From assembly GCA_013697625.1 (NCBI GenBank), contig JACCWN010000101.1, positions 1-47,477 on the forward strand: DNA of 47,477 nt, in the 5' to 3' direction. The notes below the pieces were generated by a model. That model worked only from the letters and a program-made list of their open reading frames with translations. It was not told where the DNA came from and searched no databases. Below, in pieces: positions 8,487 to 18,800 of the stretch. This DNA is from Legionella sp. (lineage in GTDB: Bacteria > Pseudomonadota > Gammaproteobacteria > Legionellales > Legionellaceae). How positions within the stretch are numbered: position 1 is the first letter of the stretch; the number at the start of each line of letters is the position of its first letter. The translations under genes were made by a program, and so were the position numbers.

Positions 8487-10225
8487 CTGAGAAAACTACA
8501 ATTAATAATTCGGAATATATTATTCGCTTATTGGAAAAAGAGCAAGTTGGTGCTTTTTTTATGGTACCAGGAAAGCTTATTAACCCTTTAATGTCTCGTT
8601 TTAATAAAAAAACATCACATACCTACTCAATTAAACCCATTGTTGCTGCTCATGAAGCAGGGGCTGCTGCTATGGCGGACGGTTATGCACGAGCTTCAAA
8701 TCATATTGGCGTGTGTATGGCAATCGATGGGCCAGGAGTAGTTAACGCAATTTCTATGCTCACTGCCGCACAAGCAGATAGATCTCCAGTTTTACTTATT
8801 AGCGGGCAAATTCCAATGGATTTTCAAGCCACTGGTGCAATTCAAGATACATCAGAGAGCGGGATTTCGACCGTGGATATGCTCAAACCCGTATGCAAAG
8901 CGAGCATTACCATTACTAGCACATCAACATTACCACGCTATTTCCGAATGGTGCTTGGTAATATGCTAGCTCCTTCTCAAGGGACAGGTTATATCAGTAT
9001 TCCAAAAGATATTTTGTTAGCCAATGCCGCAGAACAGCCTCAAAAACTAACCAAGTCGTACCATAATGCTTCCATCATCGATATTCAAGCTACTAACAAA
9101 TGGATAACAACAAATTTATCCAAACACGATAAAATTACAATCATAATCGGATCTGGTTGCCGCGGCGAAAACACTTATCACAGACTTAAGACATTTTCAG
9201 AAAAATATAATATTCCAGTTGCAACAACCATTAGTTCAAAAGGAATGTTCAATGAGGAGCATCCAAATTTTTTAGGAATATTTGGTTACTCAGGCCATGA
9301 ACGTGCTATTGATAATTTAATTAAAAATAAATCCGAGATTATTATTTTACTTGGATTTAACGCTACTCAATGGACAACATTGGCTTGGCATAAAGGTTTC
9401 ATTGAGCACCCAAATTTTATCCAAGTAGACAGTGACCCGAGCAGCATTGGCCAGGTATTGCAAGTTAGAGAGGGAATTGTTGCGGAACCGCTGGCCTTTT
9501 TAGATCACCTTGATACAGTTGGTGCTACCATATTAAATGCAGGGTTAATAAACCGAAAATTATGGATGGATACGAATCACGCATCCAATTTAGTTGATAA
9601 ATTATTTTTGAGATCAAATGACAATAACGACACGTTAAATTTTAAAAGGAAAATACACCCAGCTGTGATTGTTCAGCAAGCTCGTGAAATTTTTCCTAAA
9701 AATACGATTGCTGTAGCAGATGCAGGGGTGCATCGATCATATGTCACACATTATTGGACAACATATGGGTATGGGCAATTTTTTGCAGCAACAACATTCG
9801 CGCCGATGGGATGGGCTGTTCCAGCAGGAATTGGGATTAAAATAGCTCGCCCTACTCAGAAAGTGATTGTATTTACGGGCGATGGTTGCATGTTAATGAG
9901 TGGTTTGGAAATACAAACGGCAGCAAAATTGAATCTAGATATCATCTTTGTTGTGTTTAACAATGGGTGTTATGGAGCAAGCCATTTTAATAATATTGAA
10001 AACGAACCGTATTTAACACGCATCCCTGATCATAATTGGGCGACCATTGCAGGGGGCTTGGGATTAAAAAGCTTTCGTGTTCATAGTAACGAGTCAATGA
10101 AATCTGCATATCACGAGGCATTGAATACTCCTGGGCCAATACTCATAGATGTGCTATGTGATAAAGAAGTTCGGGCTCCGGCGGCGATTTACGCAGCTAC
10201 TCTTAAAACCCATGCATTCATGTAG
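8483..10225 (+). CDS. ThDP-dependent enzyme of the acetolactate synthase/decarboxylase/lyase superfamily
   Basis: A 580-residue protein with the three-domain ThDP fold. The N-terminal PYR domain has the cofactor-activating E58 in AAHEAGAAAMADGYAR and the IDGPGVVNA loop. A central domain follows (about 200-340). The C-terminal PP domain shows the G466-D-G...N493-N ThDP/Mg motif (FTGDGCML to FNNGCYG). Overall it resembles AHAS-like decarboxylases, but a stand-alone copy in a cargo operon is unlikely to serve valine synthesis. Next to a PhyH oxygenase it could act as a 2-hydroxyacyl lyase or 2-oxoacid decarboxylase. Coupled to the oxygenase by a four-base overlap. Confidence 0.82.
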   Translation: MTEKTTINNSEYIIRLLEKEQVGAFFMVPGKLINPLMSRFNKKTSHTYSIKPIVAAHEAGAAAMADGYARASNHIGVCMAIDGPGVVNAISMLTAAQADRSPVLLISGQIPMDFQATGAIQDTSESGISTVDMLKPVCKASITITSTSTLPRYFRMVLGNMLAPSQGTGYISIPKDILLANAAEQPQKLTKSYHNASIIDIQATNKWITTNLSKHDKITIIIGSGCRGENTYHRLKTFSEKYNIPVATTISSKGMFNEEHPNFLGIFGYSGHERAIDNLIKNKSEIIILLGFNATQWTTLAWHKGFIEHPNFIQVDSDPSSIGQVLQVREGIVAEPLAFLDHLDTVGATILNAGLINRKLWMDTNHASNLVDKLFLRSNDNNDTLNFKRKIHPAVIVQQAREIFPKNTIAVADAGVHRSYVTHYWTTYGYGQFFAATTFAPMGWAVPAGIGIKIARPTQKVIVFTGDGCMLMSGLEIQTAAKLNLDIIFVVFNNGCYGASHFNNIENEPYLTRIPDHNWATIAGGLGLKSFRVHSNESMKSAYHEALNTPGPILIDVLCDKEVRAPAAIYAATLKTHAFM

Positions 10226-10269
10226 GTATTTTCCTAAATATTACGAATACGTTTACTTGGAGATAATAA

Positions 10270-11067
10270 ATGCAAAACAGCGTAAAACAACCACATTGGG
10301 ACGCGGAATTATACAAAAAAAATTCAATTAAATTACAACAAACTTCCGCCATAGAATTAATAGATAAACTAGAATTTAAGCCAAATTGCAAAATCCTGGA
10401 TGTTGGATGTGGTGATGGGAAAATTACCGTGAGAATAGCGGAAAAATTCCCAGGCTCAGTTATTATTGGAACAGATTTATCTGAGGACATGATAACTCTG
10501 GCAAAACAAGACCATGCTGGCATAGATTCTGTACAATTCTTAGTTCAAAATGCAGAAAAATCACTGTATAAAAAAACATTTGACTGGGTATTCAGTTTTT
10601 TTTGCCTACAATGGGTTATTAATAAACAAGACGCATTGAACAACATTGCCAATGCACTTAAACCGAATGGTCAAATCGCATTAATTATGACAGACCGTAA
10701 TCAATATTTACTTCGATCGCGGAACAAAATAATAAGCGAAAAAAAATGGAAGCCTTATTTTATAAATTACGAAGATATAACCACTGTTATTGATAATGAT
10801 GACTATGAAAATTACGCACATAATGCAGGTCTAGATAGTCTTGTTTATACTGAGAAAGTTAAAGACATTTTTTTTAAAAATCAAAAGGAATTATTTACTT
10901 TCATCAGCATGATTACTCCTGCCAAGAAATATTTGCCTATTGGTTTACAAGAGTCGTTTATAAAGACTTTAACCAAGGAATACATTAACGAAATTCCTGA
11001 AAAACTTGGAAGCAAATGGTATATTTCTTACACATTGAAAACATTGCGTGGTACAAAAATGGGTTAA
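10270..11067 (+). CDS. SAM-dependent methyltransferase (Methyltransf_11/25, BioC/Tam-like)
   Basis: A 265-residue class I methyltransferase. Motif I is ILDVGCGDGKIT (about residue 40), the acidic residue after strand 2 is in IGTDLSEDM, and FDWVFSFFCLQWV is the typical motif-IV region of the BioC/trans-aconitate methyltransferase type, in which the acceptor is a carboxylate. It ends the five-gene operon, 44 bases after the ThDP gene, with GGAGA seven bases before the ATG. A methyl-ester-forming role is plausible but unproven. Nothing nearby suggests biotin synthesis. A structured RNA candidate follows 94 bases later on the same strand. Confidence 0.82.
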   Translation: MQNSVKQPHWDAELYKKNSIKLQQTSAIELIDKLEFKPNCKILDVGCGDGKITVRIAEKFPGSVIIGTDLSEDMITLAKQDHAGIDSVQFLVQNAEKSLYKKTFDWVFSFFCLQWVINKQDALNNIANALKPNGQIALIMTDRNQYLLRSRNKIISEKKWKPYFINYEDITTVIDNDDYENYAHNAGLDSLVYTEKVKDIFFKNQKELFTFISMITPAKKYLPIGLQESFIKTLTKEYINEIPEKLGSKWYISYTLKTLRGTKMG

Positions 11068-11160
11068 TCCCATATTAAAGGGTTACAGCTGCGAAGGCAC
11101 AATACATTCAGATATTTTTTTTTCAATAATAATTAAAATATTATAAAATTTTGGATCAGA

Positions 11161-11338
11161 GCGCAACTTCCGAAGCCTTAGGCCCAACTGCAATTTTGTA
11201 CTATTTGTGGAATAGCCACGCCTCATTACCGGGAAACTAGCCCGCGCCTTTCTTAGAGGGCTGCTCCTCAGTAATGGTAGTGGCTATCGACACGTTGCGT
11301 TTGGGTCTCCGTAATATGGAGTGATGCCACTGGGCTTC
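11161..11338 (+). ncRNA. Candidate structured RNA, rod-shaped, class unknown
   Basis: No gene lies here, but the strand folds into a long nested set of stems: 11172-11177 with 11333-11338 (6 bp), 11181-11187 with 11301-11307 plus 11189-11193 with 11295-11299 (12 bp, one mismatch), 11212-11219 with 11280-11287 (8 bp), 11224-11229 with 11271-11276 (6 bp) and 11239-11243 with 11258-11262 (5 bp). A side hairpin uses 11307-11310 and 11318-11321. Several pairs are G-U on the plus strand and would be A-C on the minus strand, which supports plus-strand transcription. Length (about 170 bases) and shape recall 6S-type RNAs, but I do not recognise the sequence. It may also be a processed 3' UTR of the operon. 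Confidence 0.5.
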
Positions 11339-11407
11339 AAACCCCATCTTTCATTGGTAACTAATAAAATGCAATGGAATAGCAATAATAATCTCTAGAA
11401 GAGCTGA

Positions 11408-11704
11408 TTACTCTCTTGCTCTTTTTATTTTTCCTAATTTTTCATTACGCAATAAAGAGATCATAACGCCATACAGGTAATACGACATCAAGGAGACAAG
11501 AAAAAAAGGGAAAACAATTTTAGAAGCAAATTTACACTCCAGTATATTTAAAGATATAAATAACAAGCCTAGAAAACCACTAGAAAACATAACTCTATTA
11601 AGAAATTGTTTTACAAAATCCACTCTATCCTGGTATGCCCAAATCCTATTTTTAGAGGGGAATAAATAATATTTGAATAATTCACTTCTAATTTTTTCTC
11701 TCAT
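11408..11704 (-). CDS. Small membrane protein of unknown function
   Basis: A 98-residue protein with a basic N-terminal third and two hydrophobic spans (about residues 38-55 and 60-83), then a lysine/arginine-rich tail. The ATG at 11704 has AAGGAG seven bases upstream, a strong ribosome site, so it is likely a real gene. It lies downstream of traC-traD on the same strand after a 220-base gap. I do not recognise a family. A topology with both ends in the cytoplasm is expected from the charges. It could be a mating-related or cargo protein. Confidence 0.6.
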   Translation of the reverse strand: MREKIRSELFKYYLFPSKNRIWAYQDRVDFVKQFLNRVMFSSGFLGLLFISLNILECKFASKIVFPFFLVSLMSYYLYGVMISLLRNEKLGKIKRARE

Positions 11705-11924
11705 GTATTTCTCCTTAAACTAATCTAGTAATAGATTTCCAATTTTGCAAAATGGCTATCTTTGATACCATTTTTAGCCACCCTTCCACATTAGGAATTT
11801 AATCTTCAACTTACTATCTAATTCATCCGGTGTAAGATTTCTATAAGTCAAAACAACTTACAGATATTATATCAAAACGGTTAAAAATTTCATAAAAAAA
11901 GAGACTGATGTGCGTATTCCATCA

Positions 11925-12332
11925 TTAACGTCGCAGTAATTTTTCTTTTTGATACAGGAGTGCACCTATTAAAGTGGCTCTAGATAAAGTCCCAAGACCT
12001 GCATTGTCGATGTCAGCCCCTAACCGAACTAAATTTCTAAATCGTAAAGCCCTCCAGTCCTCACCTAATATAATTTTTAGTTGCTCTACGTGGTCTGTTT
12101 TTTTCAAATTCTGTTGCAGATAAGATTTTCCTATGGCATAAATTTGGTGCTCTCTAGTAATTTCCCTATCTATAAATTCTTTCATATCCTCTAGTAGTTT
12201 ATTAAATACAGGGGAGTCCATATAGCCGTTTTCGTTAAATACTAAACCGCTGTACTCAGCATACATTCCATTAAAGAATTTTTTTCGAGAGGTGCTTTTT
12301 CTGGAATTAACTTTTTCAATATGCAGTCGCAC
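11925..12332 (-). CDS. traD: TraD-type conjugal transfer protein (relaxosome accessory)
   Basis: A 135-residue protein whose C-terminal 45 residues match the pattern of the Ti-plasmid TraD family: RFRNLVRLGADIDNAGL followed by SRATLIGALLYQKE, like the R-x-x-RLGxLvxkAGL...LLGaLL core. The N-terminal 90 residues are extra and basic. The start is taken as GTG at 12332; an in-frame stop occurs shortly upstream and no ATG fits. It lies 57 bases after traC and divergent from traA across the candidate oriT, the same arrangement as traC-traD/traA of Agrobacterium Ti plasmids. It probably helps assemble the relaxosome. Not to be confused with the F-type TraD coupling ATPase. Confidence 0.7.
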   Translation of the reverse strand: MRLHIEKVNSRKSTSRKKFFNGMYAEYSGLVFNENGYMDSPVFNKLLEDMKEFIDREITREHQIYAIGKSYLQQNLKKTDHVEQLKIILGEDWRALRFRNLVRLGADIDNAGLGTLSRATLIGALLYQKEKLLRR

Positions 12333-12389
12333 TTCTAATCTATTAATCTTACGAATTAGTTTTTTTTAACAGGGTCTGTTTCTGTGGCT

Positions 12390-12602
12390 TTATTTAAAGT
12401 AGAGGCGTATTTTTTCTTTAATTAAAGAAAATTCTTTTTCAATAATGTCATCATCCAACTCTAATAATTTAAACTTTTTTGCAAGCTTATTAATTTTTTC
12501 AGCGCGTTGCGTGTCAATGGCATCAATTTTGGATTGTAGTTTTTTAATCTGGTCGGAAAGCACTTGTTTTTTATCAGTAACCACAGATTCTTTGTTACCC
12601 AT
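12390..12602 (-). CDS. traC: TraC-type conjugal transfer protein (small coiled-coil)
   Basis: A 70-residue protein made of a coiled coil (residues 12-45, KKQVLSDQIKKLQSKIDAID) followed by INKLAKKFKLLELDDDIIEKEF, which resembles the small TraC/mobilization proteins coded next to Ti-type traA. The ATG follows AAAGGTAT. It is the first gene leftward from the oriT region and probably binds there or stabilises TraA at the nick. Assignment rests on size, coiled coil and position rather than on strong residues. Confidence 0.6.
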   Translation of the reverse strand: MGNKESVVTDKKQVLSDQIKKLQSKIDAIDTQRAEKINKLAKKFKLLELDDDIIEKEFSLIKEKIRLYFK

Positions 12603-12700
12603 TGAATATACCTTTTTATTATTTTAATTGATTTTATAGAGGGATTTGGCCCCTGTCAATGTCAAAAAGCATGAGCGCAGCGAAACCGGTAATCATTCCC

Positions 12701-12728
12701 ATGCGCACTTATACATTGCTTTGCAATG
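12701..12728 (-). other. oriT: Candidate origin of transfer (oriT) with MOBQ-type nic site
   Basis: On the minus strand a perfect 6-bp hairpin (CATTGC/GCAATG, 12714-12719 and 12723-12728) is followed directly by TATAAGTGCGCAT (12713-12701). The core TAAGTGCGC matches the nic core of RSF1010/Ti-type (MOBQ) origins, where the relaxase cuts after the last C; here that is between 12703 and 12702. An inverted repeat just 5' of the nick is the known layout of this class. It sits between divergent traC and traA, whose MobA/MobL domain is the right relaxase type. A GAAACCGGTAA stretch at 12682-12692 also recalls RSF1010 oriT. Confidence 0.75.
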
Positions 12729-12808
12729 GTGGCGCGTTCTGGTAAATTAGTCCTATAGAATCATGGAATAAAAAAATAAAATCAAAAAAACAAAAAGGCC
12801 CATTACCC

Positions 12809-15800
12809 ATGTATCACTACCACCGCGAAATTGGAAAAAGAGGGAACGGAAAAAACGCAGTCTTTGCTGCAGCTTATATTCGCGGTGAAAAAAAGACCTG
12901 TGACAGAACAGGGGAGACAAAAGACTTTAGTAATAAAAACGATGTAGTGTACGTCAACAGCTTTCTTCCAGAAGATGCACCAGTTTGGGCCACCGCTTTA
13001 AGACATGGTGTGGTTGTTGATAGCAAAGGTCAAAAACATGAAGACACACAGGGTGAGTCCTTTTCAACTTACGCCTGGAATCACATTGAATTTTCAGAAA
13101 AGCGGGTAGACTCCCAGGTGTATTTTCATGATGATATCGCCCTCCCCAATGTACTCAATCAGGAGCAGGCGATAGAGCTTGTCTCAGAATTCGCTCAAAA
13201 CCATCTGGCCATTAATGGCCTGTTTTGTGATGTAGCCATCCACTGGGATGAGAACAATCACCACTTTCATGTCTTACTGCCAATGCGCACTTTGACCGAT
13301 ACAGGTTTTAGTAAAAAAATTCGCTGCACTCAAGCGCAATTATCACAGGAAGTAAAGCGCATTCGTAAGGCCTGGGCCGATGCGGCCAATCAAAAATTAA
13401 AGACCTTAGGGCTTCATGAGCGCATCGACCACCGCAGTTATAAAGACCGCGGCATTGATTTAACGCCTACCGTTAAAATCGGAAAATTCACCCATTTCCC
13501 AGACCAAGCCATTGCCATGAGGAAGATTCAGGAAAACGTATTAATCAGAAAAACTAATTCTGATGCGATTCAAAACAACCCCGCTATTTTGGCTGAAAAA
13601 ATCTTACAAGAGCATCTTTTCTTCGATTCCAACACGGTGACTGATGCCATCAACCGCCATGTACTTCTTGAGCAGATGGATGTGAAAGATGCGCCGCCTC
13701 CTTCAGTATCGGACCCCGTTTTCGAGTGTTTGTTGGAATCCATTCAAACCAAAGAGGGCATTTTTAATGAGCGTGCATTAAAGAAATCGGTATTGGAGCA
13801 GGTAAGTTCGCAGGCCGAATTTCAGCGTATTTACACCAAGATTATTGCGCATGAGCAGGTGTTTAGCTTAGGTCTTGGTGAAGACGGTCGGGAGCATTTT
13901 GTTGGGCGCCATGCCTTTGATTTAGAGAACTCCTTATTAAAGGCCACCCATCTTTTAGCCGCAAAAACTACCTTCAGTGTATCTAAACGTCTTGTAGCCA
14001 AAGTGGGCCTTAAGTTCGGATTAAATGAGTCCCAACAGCGTGCTTTAGTGCACCTGACGCGCTCTGGAAATGCCGCCATAGTCTGTGGGTATGCCGGTAC
14101 GGGTAAGACCTATATGTTAAAGGCAGCTAAGGAGGTGTGGGAGCAATCAGGCTTTAAAATGATGGGACTTGCAACCGCAGGAAAAGCGGCATCTGGCTTA
14201 GAAGCCGAAACGGGCATTGCATCTAAAACAATTTGTGGATTTTTGCAGGCGGTTAATAGCGCTACCCTCGTGATGGATGAAAAAACCATCTTGGTAATGG
14301 ATGAAATGGGGATGGTATCCCTGGATGATATGAGTGCAGTGATGGAAATCGCACGACTTTCTGGGGCGAAATTTGCAGGCGTTGGAGATGTGGAGCAAAC
14401 ACAACCCGTAGGTCGTGGCGCGCCGCAACGCGCAATGGTGGACGCTCTAGGCGCTGTATCGCTTGATACCATTATCCGCCAGGAACTAGCTTGGCAGCGC
14501 CAGGCTACGCTGTTGCTTGAGACCAATCGTACTGGTGAGGGTTTTGATTTATATGCAGCGCAAGGATGTGTGCATCTACATGAAACCCAATCTCAGGCTT
14601 TTGAGGAAACGGTTAATCAATGGTATGCCAGTTACAGCGCACAAAAAGATAATGATATTAAAGATTTTATCATGGCAGCGTTTAAAAATGAAACGGTGAA
14701 TAAGCTTAATGTAATGGCCCGCGGGCGTCTTTGTGACGAGGGTATCCTGGGTTCAGGTGTTCTTGTTGCGGCAAAGGCTGGTGGTATTCACGTGGCAGTG
14801 GGTGAGCGCCTTTTGTTTACCCGAAACGCCCAAGGCGTGGGTGTTAGAAATGGGGATTTTGCCACCGTCCTTCATGTATCGGATGATGCTAAAACGGTGC
14901 AAGTGCAATGTGACACCGGAGCGGTAGTTTCAATTAATACAGACTCATACCGTCATTTTACCTACGGATATGCTGCAACCGTGCATAAGTTACAAGGGCA
15001 TACTACTCAAGAGTGTAGCGTGTTGGTGGATGGTGAGGGGTGGGACAGGCATATGTTTCTAGTAGCAGCAACGCGGCATAAGTCCCATTTACATATTCAT
15101 GCAGCACACGAGCATTTTGTAGATTTAGCGCATCTTAAGGAGTCGGTCTCGCGCCACGGGCTAAATGACATCCTGGCGGATTTCCCCGTATCTTTTGCCC
15201 AAAGGCGTGGGTTTAACTTGGAGCACTCGGCATCACGTGCCACAAAGCTTCTGCAAAAAGGCAAGGCTCGTATTTTTGATGCGGTGAGTTACCTCTTTAA
15301 TTATCAGGCAGCAGTAGAGCAAGGGCAGTCCGCCTATGAGTTGTCTCAAGCGCAGATAAAGGCTCGACGACACGATGCGGTGCTTATTGCAGAATTTAGT
15401 GATAATCGCGTGGAGTTGGCGGTGCTGCTCAATCACATGGAGGGTATTGAGGGTGCCGAAAAAGAGGCACTGCAACGCACCACCTATGCCTTGCAACTGC
15501 GCAATGGCGCCATTGCAGCACGCATCATGGAAAATCCACAGCACTATGCCATGGCTTTGGAGCGCAATAGAATAGGAGATAAGCGGGTAAAAGCAGCATA
15601 CGATTTTTATGAACGCGACCGATTTGTTACCTCCTTAGTAAAGGGACAAGACAGGGTTTCACCCACCTTGGCCTTCCAATTACTAGATACCATAAAAACG
15701 TATTATGGGGCCTTGTGCCACCACATGCCGGATGAGGATGTGCGTAGGGTCTTTTTGCGCGATATGGAACAACGGGCTGATATCCATCGCCGCGAAAGTG

Positions 15801-18800
15801 CGGTGCAGGTATTTGGACTAGAGAACCGAGCCCTGGTAAATGCAGCTTCCCGCTACAAGGCCTTAGATAATGAGGTGGGTGCTCGCTTAAAAGAGCTGGC
15901 ACATGCCAGCAGTCTGGATAAACAAGAGCTCTACTTAGCAGGAGTCACCCGAGACCGACTGGCCTTTGAATTGGCTTCCAGTGCGCATTTCGAGGCACTG
16001 ACTACCCATTTTGGGATAAGACCTGAGCGCATCCACCAACACCATGAGAAATATAAAGACCGGATGCTGGTTAAAGCCTTTTCGGAGCAGATTTCAAGCA
16101 CCATAAGTCAAGGTAATTTAAGAAAACAAGCAGCAGCACATCAAATCAAATTAGAGCCTAAACGGTATGGCATCTATGTGGATGAATTCCTTAAAGACGG
16201 CTGGAAAAGCATTAACCTCGAACGTTGGTTTTATGAAAAGCGCAAAACGATTGCCAAAGCTTCTCCTGAATTGAAACGCAGCATTCAAAAGGTTCAGCGC
16301 TATAAAGTGGCTGCCAGCGGGGCTTATGTGCAATGGCAAAAAGCCATAGAGCGCAGTAAAAAAGAATCACCCCATAAAATTAAGAATTTTAAGCAAGCAC
16401 AAGGCTTAAGCTGGAAGCGCTCAGTATTAGCGCATGAGATTATGGGCTCTCTACACGAACATGTGGCAGCTCTTGCTTTAGAAAAAGTCGATACCGTTAA
16501 GCTATATCAGCAGGCCCTACACGTGGATTACCTTACTCGATATCGCAAGGCTACCCGAGAGCCTTTAAAACTGCATATGGCCCAGTACATCAGTGCTAAT
16601 TTAAAAGATTTTCAGGCAGGCCTTGCGGTGTATGGCTTATATGAAGAAGTTAAAGAGCGCGCTGCCCATTATGAGTATTTGCAGCGGATTAAGAATGCAG
16701 ACACGCACGAGATAAAAACGCGTATTCGCCTGGCCTTGGACTATCAGGATAAAAAAGTAGAGGCCGCCAAGATATGGGGGCAGGTCAAAGCGTTAAAGCA
16801 CTTAAAAATCGATGCACGCGGCCTTAGCCTACAAGCTAAACATGTAATGATGCAGCGTAATAGTGCAGCTTTTCTTCTGCTACAAGCCTGTACGCAACAA
16901 GAGGGGCTGAGCAAGGATATCACAGGCATTAACCTTAATATGGCTACATTGCAGCGTGAATCGAGTCAACACATGGCACAAAACACTATCATGCAGTATT
17001 TATCGCAAGAGCCTGCCTCTCGGGGTGAATTAGCCAAGACCCTGTTGGCCAATAAGGCAGGCTATCATCTGTTGTACGACAACCGCATCTCCTTTGCAAC
17101 ACTAAACCAAGAAGCCCGGCAGTTTGAGCAAGCCCGTGCGAATCAAACCAGCGCTCTTTTGAAGGAGAAGGCGCCTCAAAAGAATTTATGGAATATAGAG
17201 CACATTACTCACGCTTTAATGAATAATCCCATTGATACCTATACGGCCATTTTAGGGGAGCCTAAAGAGCGCACCTCCAATCATTTACGCTATAGCGGGG
17301 GTTTAATCGTATCAACTAAAGGCTCTAATGCAGGTCAATGGTATAGCTTTACGGAAGAGGTGGGCGGCACACCGGTGAGTGCCATTCAAAAATACCTTAA
17401 TTTATCCTTTCCCGAAGCGCTGGCCTATGGGGCGTCTTTGGCAGGGCTTTCTGACAGCGAGGCAAAACAGGCATCCGGTGTGCTGCGCCCTGTACGCCAG
17501 GAGCCTAAGCCTATACACCCCGAGTTAGCGCATAAAATCACTCAAGGTGTTACCTCGGCTCAAAGTATATGGAATGGTACTGAAGATGCGAAAGGCAGTC
17601 TTGCCGAGCGGTATTTCCTGGAACATCGAAAATTAGACACACTCGAGGGCATGGAAATTCGCTATTGGCCTAAGGGGGCTATTTGGGTTGATTTTGATGC
17701 AACCGGTGCGCCCATTGAAAAGGCCAATAAAATACCGGCAGCTGTGATTGCGGCTCGCAATGCACAAGGTGAGGTAGTTAGTGTGCAGCGGATTTATCTT
17801 GATGCGCAAACCGCTGGCAAAAATACCTTCTTAAAAGAACCTAAATTAACCAAGGGCAGCAATAAAGGCTATGCTGGAGTAATACAAACCGGTGTTGCGG
17901 GTGGAATATTATACCTTGCGGAAGGCCCTGAAACTGCCGCATCCATTGCAAGTCTTAATAGGGAGGCTACTGTTTTAGTCTCGTTTAGTGTCAGTAACAT
18001 CGCTAATATGGCTGAGGTAATTAAAGCTTACGCGCCCAAGCAGGTGGTAATTGCGGCCGATAATGACGGGGATGGCTCTGCATCACGTAAAACTACAGAA
18101 AAAGCATGTCACAGCTTGCGTGAGAAGGGAATAGACGTGCGCATTGTTGCCCCTGATGGTATGGCGCATCGTGATAAAGTGGACTGGAATGATGTGCTTG
18201 TGGAGCAGGGTCAGGATGCGCTTACGCTTCAATTCCAAGAGAAGATTGCAAAAAACCAATTCCTATTTGAGAGGGCAGTGCCAGTAGTTGGAACCCTCGG
18301 AGAACGCTATTTCAAAGACTTAGGCTCTGCTGTTGATTTAGGTGATGTACGCTTTTTAGAGCGTATTGACTTTAAAGGCCAGTCAGTGCCTGCGTTGCTA
18401 GCACCACGCACTAACGCACAGGGCTTATTATGCGGTGAGACCGTATTTGCCTTGTCACAAGATGGCGCCCAAATCTTAGGCGAGGGCAGCAAAAGCCGTG
18501 CTCGCGAGGGATTTTATGTAGCACAACAGGGGCAAAGGGAGGTTCTTATCATTGCCGATACCCTCTTTAATGCCAAAGCTGCAGCACGTAGCCATCCGGA
18601 TGCTCTAGTGATTCTTGCAAGAATGGAGGAGCATTCCAAGCTTTTAAGCGCCTTGGTTGCAAAAGAGATTAAACCTTCAAAAGTCTTTGTTTTAAGTGAA
18701 AATCATGGACGAGACCAGCAACTGGTGATATCTGACTCCTGTCAGTGCATGAGAGAATACGGTGCACCCCTGTTCTTACTGGATGGACGCCATGGTGAAA

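Noticed and set aside
8483..10225. Housekeeping acetolactate synthase (ilvB/ilvI)
   Set aside because: No regulatory subunit or ilv neighbours; embedded and coupled in a five-gene cargo operon with an oxygenase and methyltransferases.
11161..11338. Integron attC site or cobalamin riboswitch
   Set aside because: The GCGCAAC/GTTGCGT ends do not fit RYYYAAC/GTTRRRY, there is no integron integrase, and only a GCCACTG scrap recalls the cobalamin element; no downstream gene on the same strand fits.
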